A stretch of 46,417 nt of DNA from a virus. Within the stretch, counting starts at the first letter, position 1. Each line of letters opens with the position of its first letter. Below the pieces are notes generated by a model. It ran no database searches and had not been told where the DNA came from. It saw nothing but the letters and a program-made list of their open reading frames with translations. Shown here piece after piece: positions 8,830 to 15,712 of this stretch. The position numbers and the translations under genes are program-made. The stretch covers positions 1 through 46,417 of IMG/VR virus record IMGVR_UViG_3300045411_000353; one strand, written 5' to 3'.

Positions 8830-9627
8830 TCAGACCACCTCCTTGAACCAGATATCCCACTCTGCCGACCCAGGAGCAAACGGCTCGAAGGGCGGCAACC
8901 GCTCGCGCGTCGCCATCTCGAACACCAGCCGACCAAGACCCTCCATATGCTTGTCGTTCTTGGCCCGGTGAATATTACGGAGCATCGCCGGCGACATGCC
9001 CTCGCTGATCTTGCCACAGGTAAGACCCCGCCATAGAACCCTGGCCGCAATCAAGCAGCCATCCCGGCACCGCTCGACGTTATCCGCCTCCGGGTCCAGG
9101 CAATGGCCCCAGGTCCGCTCCGGGCGCACCACGCCCCGCCACCACGGCAACCGTCCAAGTTCCTTGGTCCGTTCCCGATTGGCCGGCGAGGGGACGCCCG
9201 AGTAGCCCCAATGCGGAGACTCCGGGAAGCCGCAGTCCTGGAGGTTGTGCAGAAACGGACCATACCAGATCAAGGACCGATCGTCGCAGGTTGCCGCTTT
9301 TGGCAAGTCGGCAATTACGGCATCAAGAATACGGTACCGCTGAAAGTGCCACTTGTGCACCGCCTCATAGTTCCGGTTCCACGACTTCTTCAGGGTCAAC
9401 AGCAAACGAATCCCCCGGGACGCCTGTTGCTGCGTGATGGTCCGAGGATCGCCGGGCGTCCAGCCGTCCAGGGTGATGTGCCGGTCGTCGGCCCAGTCGG
9501 TCATGGCATCGGAGCGGGCCACGAGCAGCGCCCGCCGCGCGGCCTCCTGGCCGGCCATGCCGACCGCGACCAGCGCCTCGGCAATCACGCCTGCGGTGAC
9601 GGCATAGTGGTATTCATTGCGGTTCAT
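8830..9627 (-). CDS. Putative zinc-dependent phospholipase C / P1-nuclease-like protein
   Basis: 265 residues, ATG at 9627 after AAGGAGG. It shows an ordered set of metal-ligand-like residues: His7 in EYHYAVT, Asp44 in MTDWADD, His91 and His94 in HKWHF, the HxxxD motif FLHNLQD (His127, Asp131), His139 in PHWGYSG, and WGHCLDPEADN (His175, Asp178, Asp182). This order resembles the trinuclear zinc hydrolases of the P1/PLC type and related DUF6765-like or RHS-associated domains. No signal peptide. The target (lipid, nucleic acid or other) cannot be inferred. The match is by motif reading only. Confidence 0.45.
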   Translation of the reverse strand: MNRNEYHYAVTAGVIAEALVAVGMAGQEAARRALLVARSDAMTDWADDRHITLDGWTPGDPRTITQQQASRGIRLLLTLKKSWNRNYEAVHKWHFQRYRILDAVIADLPKAATCDDRSLIWYGPFLHNLQDCGFPESPHWGYSGVPSPANRERTKELGRLPWWRGVVRPERTWGHCLDPEADNVERCRDGCLIAARVLWRGLTCGKISEGMSPAMLRNIHRAKNDKHMEGLGRLVFEMATRERLPPFEPFAPGSAEWDIWFKEVV

Positions 9628-9763
9628 GGGTCGCCTCCTCCTTCTCCGCTCGCTTCCCCGTGCCGACACGAAGCCGCAGGCCCTTGAAGTCGATCTCGAC
9701 CTCCAGGCCCCCGGCCACGACCTCCAGTAGCTCCTTGACCCACTCCAGCCAGTTCCCGGTCAT
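9614..9763 (-). CDS. Small acidic/basic protein, 49 residues
   Basis: ATG at 9763 overlaps the previous stop (TAATGA) and the gene overlaps the next start by 14 bases, the packing typical of this operon. Sequence begins MTGNWLEWVKELLEVVAGG, an amphipathic helix, followed by a short beta segment (LEVEIDFKGLRLRVG) and a charged tail. Function unknown. Confidence 0.55.
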   Translation of the reverse strand: MTGNWLEWVKELLEVVAGGLEVEIDFKGLRLRVGTGKRAEKEEATHEPQ

Positions 9764-9954
9764 TACGTCCCTCCTTTGGCTCGTCTCACCCGCCACGTCA
9801 GCCACGCGCCCAGAGGCACGGCGACGGGCAGCATTGCCACGCCCACGAGCGGCCCGACGACGAACCGCACGAGGCCCCCACCCAGGACAGCCAGCGCCGC
9901 GGGCAACCAGGCCCCCTCACGTTGGAGGGTCAAGACGGACTTGCTTGCTGTCAT
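9763..9954 (-). CDS. Small two-span membrane protein
   Basis: 63 residues, ATG at 9954 after GGGAGGGAAGCC. Two hydrophobic segments at about residues 17-31 and 34-53 (PAALAVLGGGLVRFVVGPLV and GVAMLPVAVPLGAWLTW) with a basic C-terminus (RVRRAKGG), suggesting a hairpin with both ends in the cytoplasm. This is holin-like in size and topology, but there is no endolysin immediately beside it, so holin function is only a possibility. Confidence 0.6.
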   Translation of the reverse strand: MTASKSVLTLQREGAWLPAALAVLGGGLVRFVVGPLVGVAMLPVAVPLGAWLTWRVRRAKGGT

Positions 9955-10172
9955 GGCTTCCCTCCCCTGATGCGCTTCCGCGCCGCTCGCCCGGCTCGGC
10001 TATCCACGGGCACGCACCGGGCCGCGGGATAGATGGGGCGGTGATGCCAATCATAGCATCCGGCCTCCGCCTCATGGTGCTCGGCGGCGCAGTCGTGCGG
10101 GCGCGCTCCGTCGCAGCCGCCCGGCAGACACTCGGCCCGCCCCGCGTGGTCGCAGATCATCTCCTCAGGCAC
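9951..10172 (-). CDS. Small Cys/His-rich protein
   Basis: 73 residues; its stop overlaps the next ATG in an ATGA. Contains six Cys and seven His (CDHAGRAECLPGGCDG, HDCAAEHHEAEAGCYDWHH), compatible with one or two zinc sites. Basic C-terminus. No family recognised. It is one of a run of small metal-binding-like proteins in this part of the genome. Confidence 0.55.
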   Translation of the reverse strand: MPEEMICDHAGRAECLPGGCDGARPHDCAAEHHEAEAGCYDWHHRPIYPAARCVPVDSRAGRAARKRIRGGKP

Positions 10173-10458
10173 CGGACTCCTCCCGCCCGTTCACCGGGCA
10201 TTTGTCCTCGCACGCCTCGCCCGCCAGTCGGCAGACTTGGCAGGCCACCGCGGCTAGGCGCTCGTTCTCGGCCTTGAGGCGGGCAACCTTGCCCTCCAAA
10301 ATCAACTCCGACTTCAGCAGACACTCAGGGCTGCGCTCGGTGCACGTCGGGCTTACCTGGGTCGAACCGCACGCCCACGTCCCGGCCCGGTATGCCGTCG
10401 TCCCACGCTTGCCGGTGTTCCTCGCCGCCCCGCACTTCGGGCAGGTGTCATCGGTCAT
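10165..10458 (-). CDS. Zinc-ribbon plus coiled-coil small protein
   Basis: 97 residues, ATG at 10458. N-terminal CPKCGAARNTGKRG with later Cys residues (WACGS, SPTC, PEC) looks like a zinc ribbon. A short coiled coil follows (LKSELILEGKVARLKAENER) and a second Cys cluster ends the protein (CQVCRLAGEACEDKCP). Role unknown; small zinc proteins of this kind in phages often modify host transcription or replication, but nothing here proves that. Confidence 0.55.
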   Translation of the reverse strand: MTDDTCPKCGAARNTGKRGTTAYRAGTWACGSTQVSPTCTERSPECLLKSELILEGKVARLKAENERLAAVACQVCRLAGEACEDKCPVNGREESGA

Positions 10459-10613
10459 GGCTTCCCCCTCTTCCTGTGTCGATCCGCCCACAATATGGCA
10501 GCGAACATGCACCCGTAGAACGCGGCCAGGTACAGCCTCGTCGCCACCTCCAGCGCGCACCCCGGCAGGAGAAACGGCCACGCCCACAGCGGCAGGCGGT
10601 CGTGATGCTTCAT
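10455..10613 (-). CDS. Tiny membrane protein, 52 residues
   Basis: ATG at 10613, with 4-base overlaps to both neighbours. Two hydrophobic stretches (LPLWAWPFLLPGCALEV, about residues 7-23, and LYLAAFYGCMFAAILWA, about 27-43) and a basic tail RHRKRGKP. Likely an inner-membrane protein. Function unknown. Confidence 0.55.
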   Translation of the reverse strand: MKHHDRLPLWAWPFLLPGCALEVATRLYLAAFYGCMFAAILWADRHRKRGKP

Positions 10614-10816
10614 GCCTTCCTCGCTTTCCGCTTGCCCAACGTCGCCACGCGCCAGAGCGCAAGGGCGCACTTCGGGCACACCTGCACTCTCGCAGCCGTG
10701 CCCCTCGCCGTCGTCCGCTCCGTGTGAAGCACGACCGGGAACGTCTCGCCGCACACATAGCACTTGTACCCGCGCCGTTCGTCGCGGGGCGTCAACCCAA
10801 TCTTCACGTCACTCAT
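10610..10816 (-). CDS. Small zinc-finger-like protein, 68 residues
   Basis: ATG at 10816. One CxxC pair in YKCYVCGETF and another in QVCPKCALAL, spaced by ~30 residues, forming a probable zinc ribbon. Basic C-terminus (LGKRKARKA). The conserved pairs and ATGA overlaps support translation. Function unknown. Confidence 0.6.
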   Translation of the reverse strand: MSDVKIGLTPRDERRGYKCYVCGETFPVVLHTERTTARGTAARVQVCPKCALALWRVATLGKRKARKA

Positions 10817-11132
10817 CCTTGACCTCCCCTTTGCTTCTCCGTGTCTGCTTCCGGTGTATCCACTCCTGCGTCGCTTGCCGATCCCGCCGACTCCAGTAGC
10901 GGGCCTGCTCGTCTGCGGTCGGGAGGCCGGTGTCCCGGTTGGCCGTCCGGTGGCGGTCCGCGTCCAACACTTCAGACATCCCGATCCGAAAGTGCGCTTT
11001 CCGCTCGGCCCGGCTCGCCCCGTTCCGCCGCAGTTCCGCGGCCTTGGCGCAGAGCGCACAGAGGACGGCCCCAGGCACAATAATCAGGCCGTCGCAGAGC
11101 GGGCAGCGGGGAGGTGATTGAGTCTTGTTCAT
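10809..11132 (-). CDS. Small zinc-binding-like protein, 107 residues
   Basis: ATG at 11132 preceded by GAGGAGG. N-terminal CPLCDGLIIVPGAVLCALC gives a four-Cys knuckle at about residues 10-28. The rest is charged and helical (RAERKAHFRIGMSEVL, then YWSRRDRQATQEWIHRKQ). May bind nucleic acid; no family recognised. Confidence 0.6.
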   Translation of the reverse strand: MNKTQSPPRCPLCDGLIIVPGAVLCALCAKAAELRRNGASRAERKAHFRIGMSEVLDADRHRTANRDTGLPTADEQARYWSRRDRQATQEWIHRKQTRRSKGEVKDE

Positions 11133-11551
11133 GGCCTCCTCGTCGCCGCCTCGAACACACGCCGCAGCAAGTCGCCGGGACTGGCCGCCCCCTCTCCATG
11201 ATGCAGGATGCCAGCAACTCCACAAAAGAACGAGCGCAGCGTGAGCAGTTCCCGATCTTGCGCCTGTACGCGTTGCGACAATTCGTCCCGATCCTTTTCC
11301 ACGGCGAGCCAGTTGGTATGCGCCCGCTCTTCCGATTCCTTCAGCGCCTTTATCCGCTTCTGTGCCGCTGCCAACTCGTTTCGAGCGGCCAGCGCTGCCC
11401 TGGCCCGGCCTTCCCTCTCCGCTTGCATGACTAAAGCCAGCGATTCAATATGCCTGTCCTTTTCGGACAAGCCGCGGTTGCGGGCACGCACCACGCCCCA
11501 TAGTAACTTGATCCGCGCCCGCAGTTGCGTCTTGCTTCGCTTGTCGGCCAT
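11129..11551 (-). CDS. Coiled-coil protein, 140 residues
   Basis: Starts at 11551. Basic N-terminus (MADKRSKTQLRARIKLL), then a long heptad-rich helix at about residues 28-105 (EKDRHIESLALVMQAEREGR and QKRIKALKESEERAHTNW), then a short C-terminal domain with SFFCGVAGILHHGEG. Probably an elongated dimer. Function unknown; it resembles many phage accessory coiled-coil proteins. Confidence 0.6.
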   Translation of the reverse strand: MADKRSKTQLRARIKLLWGVVRARNRGLSEKDRHIESLALVMQAEREGRARAALAARNELAAAQKRIKALKESEERAHTNWLAVEKDRDELSQRVQAQDRELLTLRSFFCGVAGILHHGEGAASPGDLLRRVFEAATRRP

Positions 11552-11560
11552 CGTCTCCCC

Positions 11561-11833
11561 CTACCAGTCCACGACCTTGAGTGTGACTGAGTTACTTGCG
11601 TTTGGCTCAAGGGCCAGGAACCCATCCTCACAACGCAGCAGCAAGCCGCCCTTGTCGTCCTTGCGGACGCTCACGCGCACTTTGCGCCCAGCCCGCGTGC
11701 CCCGACTGAATGTGACCTCAAACTCCACCGTTTGAATTCCGGGTCGCAGAACCGCGCCCGGAATCACGGTGGGCACAGATTCGAGGCCGGCCACGACACC
11801 CCCTTGAACGCCATCTTTCCGTTTCTTGCTCAC
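11561..11833 (-). CDS. Small beta-rich protein, 90 residues
   Basis: Basic N-terminus MSKKRKDG, then a series of short alternating hydrophobic segments (IQTVEFEVTFSRG, RKVRVSVRKDD, GGLLLRCEDGFLAL, SVTLKVVDW) that predict a small beta-sandwich or barrel. Nine-base gap to the next gene. No family recognised. Confidence 0.6.
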   Translation of the reverse strand: MSKKRKDGVQGGVVAGLESVPTVIPGAVLRPGIQTVEFEVTFSRGTRAGRKVRVSVRKDDKGGLLLRCEDGFLALEPNASNSVTLKVVDW

Positions 11834-11846
11834 CCCTTCCCTCCCT

Positions 11847-12335
11847 TCAACGCCGCCTTCCTTCTCGCCACTTCCACGCCCTCACCCTTACCGCCCTTCT
11901 CACGTCCGCGGCGAACCCGTCACCCTCGTTCTTGCACCCCCGCCCGCCCCGGTTCCACGCCTGGACGTACCGCGCCGGGCAATGCCGCTTCCACGCGGCC
12001 AGGTGCGCGGCCCCGTACCACACGGCCACGACCGGGAACATAACGAGCACCAAACACCCCGGAATCCGCGGCCCGTCGTCGGCCCACACGGGCGCGCCGC
12101 CCTGAAGCTGCCACAGCCCGCAATACCGCCATTTCCGCCCGTGCGGAGGCTCGCCCCAAGGCTCCCGAGTTCCGTACCGCGGCGCGTTCGCCTGCCAGCC
12201 CGACTCGACCCAGGCAATCCCCCGCATCGTGTCGGCGTCGAGCTCCCAGGCCGCAGCCGAGGCGCGGATCGCCACGTCCACCCGGCAGGAGTGCCAGGCG
12301 GGCGCGAGAGACAGGGCCAGGAGGAGGGCAATCAT
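11847..12335 (-). CDS. Lytic transglycosylase-like (SLT fold) protein with signal peptide
   Basis: 162 residues from the ATG at 12335. Residues 1-16 (MIALLLALSLAPAWHS) form a signal sequence or anchor. The catalytic motif of SLT-type enzymes is visible: RGIAWVESGWQANA with Glu45, YCGLWQLQGG (about 71-80) in place of the usual G-L-[MW]-Q-hydrophobic motif, and AWNRGGRGC near 126-134 like the late Y/W-N-x-G motif. It would cut peptidoglycan glycan strands. A hydrophobic stretch at ~94-110 interrupts the domain, which is odd. Exported on its own, it may act as an endolysin or as an early wall-modifying enzyme. Confidence 0.6.
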   Translation of the reverse strand: MIALLLALSLAPAWHSCRVDVAIRASAAAWELDADTMRGIAWVESGWQANAPRYGTREPWGEPPHGRKWRYCGLWQLQGGAPVWADDGPRIPGCLVLVMFPVVAVWYGAAHLAAWKRHCPARYVQAWNRGGRGCKNEGDGFAADVRRAVRVRAWKWREGRRR

Positions 12336-12748
12336 GCAGGCCCCTTGCGGAATCCAGGGCACGGCAGTTTGATCAAGTCCCACCATTTCCCTTTCGGCGG
12401 CGGATCGCCCTCTTGCTCGTATGCGTAACCCGGCCTCATCCCGGTCTTGCATCCTTCCATCCAGTGCCGGTATCTGTCGTGTCGATATGCATCCCAATCT
12501 TGCTCATCCCGGCCGTGGTCGGTGTAGTGTTCTGGCTCTGGAAGACGGGCGGATCGCTCAGTGACGGGCACATAGTTCGCACACGCCGTACACATGGCCC
12601 GCTTGACTTGCCGCTCCATGGCGCGGGCCGAATGGGTATGCGGGTAGAATGATCCGCACTCCGGGGCCACTCGAAATGTCGGGGCCTGTCGGACACGCAC
12701 GATGATTCCTAGCGCCTTGGCTGCGTGGTAGATTGGTTCCCAGTTCAT
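12332..12748 (-). CDS. Hypothetical protein, 138 residues
   Basis: ATG at 12748; ends in a 4-base overlap with the SLT-like gene. The N-terminus MNWEPIYHAAKALGIIVRV is amphipathic; a CTACANYVP knuckle lies near the middle; and the rest is rich in Tyr, His, Asp and Arg (HYTDHGRDEQDWDAYRHDRY). Two further Cys in the C-terminal third. Possibly metal-binding. Not recognised. Confidence 0.55.
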   Translation of the reverse strand: MNWEPIYHAAKALGIIVRVRQAPTFRVAPECGSFYPHTHSARAMERQVKRAMCTACANYVPVTERSARLPEPEHYTDHGRDEQDWDAYRHDRYRHWMEGCKTGMRPGYAYEQEGDPPPKGKWWDLIKLPCPGFRKGPA

Positions 12749-13026
12749 CCATTCCTCCCCGCCATCGCCCGCTGCTCCGGCGTGGCCCTTTGACAGAAGA
12801 ACGCGTGACCGAGCCGTCCCGGCCAGCCGTGCATCACTTCCGCGGCCGTCCGCTTGACCCACTTCCCCACGGTCGGCCCCTTGCCTTCCCAGTCCCACCG
12901 GGCCCGGTACACCGCCCCACAGAGGCCGCACGTCGCCGTCGGCTCGCCCGAGAGGTCGGGCAAGTCCGAAGGCGAGGTGTGCGGGTCGGGGTGTGTTGCC
13001 GTCGTCGTCGCAGTCCGTTTCATCAT
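12745..13026 (-). CDS. Small protein with a CxxC motif, 93 residues
   Basis: Two consecutive ATG codons at 13026 and 13023; the second is equally possible. Threonine- and proline-rich N-terminus, then CGLCGAVYRARWDWEGKG and a later FFCQRATPEQR, suggesting an incomplete zinc ribbon. Operon overlaps on both sides support translation. Function unknown. Confidence 0.55.
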   Translation of the reverse strand: MMKRTATTTATHPDPHTSPSDLPDLSGEPTATCGLCGAVYRARWDWEGKGPTVGKWVKRTAAEVMHGWPGRLGHAFFCQRATPEQRAMAGRNG

Positions 13027-13169
13027 GGCCTCTTCTCCTTTCCGCCTTTCCGCGGTTCGTCCCACTTCCGGCACTTGCAGCGGGGGCACTCCCGCGGCGT
13101 CGCCACCCGCGCAACCCATTCGTAGCCGCATTTGCGGCACCGACACACTGACAGTTCGTCTTTCTTCAT
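13023..13169 (-). CDS. Tiny four- to six-Cys zinc-ribbon protein, 48 residues
   Basis: A short frame from the ATG at 13169 to the TGA at 13023, the stop overlapping the next start (ATGATGA). It encodes MKKDELSVCRCRKCGYEWVA, then ATPRECPRCKCRKWDEPRKG, giving two classic zinc-ribbon knuckles (CRCRKCGYEW and CPRCKCRKW). This pattern is very like small zinc ribbons in other phages and cannot easily arise by chance. Role unknown, possibly nucleic-acid or RNA polymerase contact. Confidence 0.65.
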   Translation of the reverse strand: MKKDELSVCRCRKCGYEWVARVATPRECPRCKCRKWDEPRKGGKEKRP

Positions 13170-13178
13170 TCTTCCACC

Positions 13179-13466
13179 TCACCACTCGCTTGAGTACATG
13201 ACCTCTGACTCTGAGTTGCTTCGTTCCGCGCACACGTCTAGCCACGTCTGGCGCGTCACGATCCCATCTTCGTCGAGCAGGAACACTCGCATCTCCGCGT
13301 CCGACAAGCGCCGGCATTCTTCAATAGGGCACAAGGGGAGTTTGTCTCCACAGTCCTCGCGCCGGTATCTCCGATAGGCCGACATGGCTGCGCGCTGACA
13401 CCACGCGATGACGCCCGCAATCTCACCGTCGCACCTGATTTCGTAGATCCACCATGCGCGCTTCAT
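13179..13466 (-). CDS. Hypothetical protein, 95 residues
   Basis: ATG at 13466 after GGAGGGGGC. Starts MKRAWWIYEIRCDGEIAGVI, with a charged helix (QRAAMSAYRRYRRED) and an acidic C-terminal half (DAEMRVFLLDEDGIVTRQ). Four Cys are scattered. Looks like a compact alpha/beta domain. No family recognised. Overlaps the preceding gene by four bases. Confidence 0.6.
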   Translation of the reverse strand: MKRAWWIYEIRCDGEIAGVIAWCQRAAMSAYRRYRREDCGDKLPLCPIEECRRLSDAEMRVFLLDEDGIVTRQTWLDVCAERSNSESEVMYSSEW

Positions 13467-13783
13467 TGGCCCCCTCCGTCGTCGTGGGCTTTGAGTATTT
13501 GTACGAACCGTTCTTCGATGATGTCCTCCGGGCGCATATATGCCTTCTGGAGATCCGCAAAGGCAAAACATAGCGACACTTTACAGTACTCGCCTCCGTC
13601 CTTCCACCGCAGATCAACCGAGAAGTAGTTGCCATCTTCGCGGCCCTCAATGCTCACGCGGACCTGCTGCTTGTCATGGACCAAATGCCTCAGAGCACAA
13701 AAGAGCTGATGTAGCCAGAGAACGGGGGTTGTCTTGGCTTTCTCCACCCAATCAGGCCGCTTACATACGCGGTGCACCTTCAT
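13463..13783 (-). CDS. Hypothetical protein, first gene after promoter P2
   Basis: 106 residues from the ATG at 13783, about 20 bases from promoter P2's -10. Contains VRVSIEGREDGNYFSVDLRW, a beta-hairpin-like segment, and a helix ending in IEERFVQILKAHDDGG. Less GC-rich than neighbours in places (ctttgagtatttgtacg downstream edge). Function unknown. Confidence 0.6.
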   Translation of the reverse strand: MKVHRVCKRPDWVEKAKTTPVLWLHQLFCALRHLVHDKQQVRVSIEGREDGNYFSVDLRWKDGGEYCKVSLCFAFADLQKAYMRPEDIIEERFVQILKAHDDGGGQ

Positions 13784-13802
13784 CCTTCCACCTCACGCCC
13801 GC

Positions 13803-13830
13803 AGTTTATCATAGTCATAGCGGTTGTCAA
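13803..13830 (-). promoter_or_regulatory. Sigma-70-like promoter P2 for the small-gene operon
   Basis: Read leftward: -35 TTGACA (13825-13830), 16-bp spacer, -10 TAAACT (13803-13808), identical to the -10 of P1. It lies in a 96-bp gap. Just upstream a 6-bp GC stem with a 7-base loop (13841-13859) may end or weaken transcription from the preceding genes, although no U-tract follows it. Confidence 0.7.
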
Positions 13831-13879
13831 GCGATTTGTTGCCCCGCAGCCTCCGGGGCCTGATGGCAGTAGGCAATCC

Positions 13880-14089
13880 TCACCTCTGCACCCTCCCTGC
13901 CAGCGCCTCGATCTTCTCGCACAACTCCCGCGCCCGCTTCCACTCTGCCGGGCCGGGCCAGACACGCCGCGTCCTTTGCCGCAGCCCCGGCAGCGCCGCG
14001 CCGTGCTTGCGGTCGGGCAGGTCCACCGGGGCCAGCAACGCCCCGGCCATTTGTGCCAGGGCCGCGATTTGTGGGCCTACGCCACGCAT
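13880..14089 (-). CDS. Hypothetical helical protein, 69 residues
   Basis: ATG at 14089 after GAGGTGAGG. Mainly helical: GPQIAALAQMAGALLAPVDL, then EWKRARELCEKIEALAGRVQ. It follows the Dam-type gene and a 13-codon frame. Last gene before the P2 gap. Function unknown. Confidence 0.5.
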   Translation of the reverse strand: MRGVGPQIAALAQMAGALLAPVDLPDRKHGAALPGLRQRTRRVWPGPAEWKRARELCEKIEALAGRVQR

Positions 14090-14118
14090 GGGGGAACCTC
14101 ACCTCTGTTGGTTGTCAT
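14077..14118 (-). CDS. Possible 13-residue coupling peptide
   Basis: ATG at 14118 overlaps the methyltransferase stop (ATGA) and follows a GGAGGG element inside that gene. The frame encodes MTTNRGEVPPCVA and its stop lies 12 bases past the start of the next gene. Such a mini frame could carry ribosomes from one gene to the next. It may equally be a chance frame. Confidence 0.3.
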   Translation of the reverse strand: MTTNRGEVPPCVA

Positions 14119-15206
14119 AGTAGTCTCCCTCCCCGCAGACAATGCGGACTCATCCAGAGCCGTTCTTGCTTGCGGTTCGCCTTGTTCGCCCCGTCGCTGT
14201 CGGCGCTCTGGTAGGCCGCGTTGGCCTTCCAGGCCACCATGCGCCAGCCCGCCGCGGCCATCTGCTCCACATGCTCCGACTCGTACCCGGCCAGCACGAT
14301 CCGTAATCGTGGATCGTCGCCGTGGGCAAGGCACCACTCCCGCACGCCCGCGGCCACCGTCAAATCCTCGACCGCGTAGAGGCTCGGATCGCGAACCTCG
14401 CCTGAGTATGGCGGGTCGAGGAACACGCCCACGGTGTCACCATGCGCCAGCGCGCCCCGCGTCACAACGCGTTGCCAGTCGCCGCAGCACACCCGCACCC
14501 GCCGCAGGCGGGCGGCGAGAGCACCGAAATAGGCCAGGAGCGCGGCGCGGTCCGCTTGGCAGTTGATGCCCTGATGTCCCTTTAGGTGCAGGCGCTTCCG
14601 GTTGACGCCCTGGCCGGGGTTGCCCAGGTGCGGGAGCTGCCGGTTGACGCCCTTGCCGGAGTCGCCCAGGTGCGGGCGCTTCCGGTTGACGCCCTTGCCG
14701 GGGTCGCCCAGGTGCGGGAGCTTCCGGTTGACGCCCTTGCCGGGGTTGCCCCCGACGACCTCGCCGCCAACCACACTCCACGGCCCGGTGCCCGAACACC
14801 ACCCGCTCCCGATCCATAGGCATTGACCCCAAAGCCAAAAGCCCGCGACTTGGGCGTCGTAGTAGTCTGGGGCGGCCTCCAGTTTGGCGAGCCGCTCCCG
14901 ACCTGTGTTTACAAGCCACAGGTGCCGCGCCAACAAATCCGTCTCGTTGACTGGCCAGTCCGCATACTGCGCCACTTCTTCCGGGGCCGCGGCCAGCGCC
15001 CGCCACACGTTACAGATATGCGCGTCCTTGTCGTTGACCGTCTCGACGTGCCCCGTATGCCCCGCGGGACGCCCCAGGAGCACGGCCAGCGAACCGGCAA
15101 ACGGCTCAACATAGTTAGATACGTCACCGAGCGCCGCCCACACTTCTGGAGCGCATCTACTCTTACCACCAAACCAAGGGAAGGGAGCCTTCAATACGTC
15201 CGCCAT
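14115..15206 (-). CDS. DNA adenine N6-methyltransferase (D12/Dam class) with inserted repeat
   Basis: 363 residues, ATG at 15206. Methylates adenine N6 in DNA using S-adenosylmethionine, often to protect phage DNA from restriction. Motifs: PFPWFGGKS (8-16), SAM-binding YVEPFAGSLAVLL (32-44), and catalytic DPPY at 264-267. Between them, residues ~153-208 hold a 15-residue repeat (GKGVNRKLPHLGDP type) in nearly four copies, not part of the core fold, probably in the target-recognition region. Target site unknown. Confidence 0.88.
   Translation of the reverse strand: MADVLKAPFPWFGGKSRCAPEVWAALGDVSNYVEPFAGSLAVLLGRPAGHTGHVETVNDKDAHICNVWRALAAAPEEVAQYADWPVNETDLLARHLWLVNTGRERLAKLEAAPDYYDAQVAGFWLWGQCLWIGSGWCSGTGPWSVVGGEVVGGNPGKGVNRKLPHLGDPGKGVNRKRPHLGDSGKGVNRQLPHLGNPGQGVNRKRLHLKGHQGINCQADRAALLAYFGALAARLRRVRVCCGDWQRVVTRGALAHGDTVGVFLDPPYSGEVRDPSLYAVEDLTVAAGVREWCLAHGDDPRLRIVLAGYESEHVEQMAAAGWRMVAWKANAAYQSADSDGANKANRKQERLWMSPHCLRGGRLL
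14585..14750 (-). repeat. 45-bp tandem repeat inside methyltransferase gene
   Basis: About 3.7 copies of a 45-bp unit, each keeping the frame, encode variants of GKGVNRKLPHLGDP. Differences are mostly single bases (LPHL/RPHL/LHL; NP/DP/DS). In-frame length and near-identity point to expansion by slippage or recombination. Confidence 0.9.
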
Positions 15207-15712
15207 GGCCCCTCCACCACCCGGAACGCGAGCCGCACGACCTCTTCCTCCCGCATGGCTTCCCAGTCGCACCTGTGGAGCGACTCCCACAAAGCACAGA
15301 ACGCACTGCGCGGGCAGAGCACGCCGCAACTACTGCCTTCGGGCGCATAGTAGAGATTCCCGCGCCTGAATATTTCCATCCCCTCGCGCACGGCCTCCTC
15401 CTCCGTGATGCCGCCCAGGCGCTCTAGCCGGGCGTCCTCGGTGGCCTCCAGGGTGAGGCGGGACAGGGAACGGGGCATACGGAGAGAGGAAAACCACCGG
15501 GCGACTTCCCGCCGCGCCGTGGCCTGGTACTCCGGCTCTCCCGTGTCCGTTCCGATCACGAGGTGCGACGGACACCACGTCTCCCTGACCCACAGCCGGT
15601 CTCCGGCCTTCACCTTCAGCCACCGCCGCGACCGTCGCCGAGTGACCGACTTGTGCCCCGCCAGAATGGCCCGCACCATCGGGCCGGCAAAGATGATTGC
15701 TCGATCAGTCAT
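15191..15712 (-). CDS. ASCH-domain protein
   Basis: 173 residues. The N-terminal half has the ASCH-type pattern seen in many phages: FAGPMVRAILAGHKSVTRRR followed by VKAGDRLWVRETW (about residues 34-46). ASCH domains are a PUA-related beta-barrel thought to bind RNA or modified bases. The C-terminal half has three Cys in SSCGVLCPRSAFCALWE. It overlaps the Dam-type start by 16 bases; association of ASCH with nucleic-acid modification genes is common, but the substrate is unknown. Confidence 0.75.
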   Translation of the reverse strand: MTDRAIIFAGPMVRAILAGHKSVTRRRSRRWLKVKAGDRLWVRETWCPSHLVIGTDTGEPEYQATARREVARWFSSLRMPRSLSRLTLEATEDARLERLGGITEEEAVREGMEIFRRGNLYYAPEGSSCGVLCPRSAFCALWESLHRCDWEAMREEEVVRLAFRVVEGPWRTY

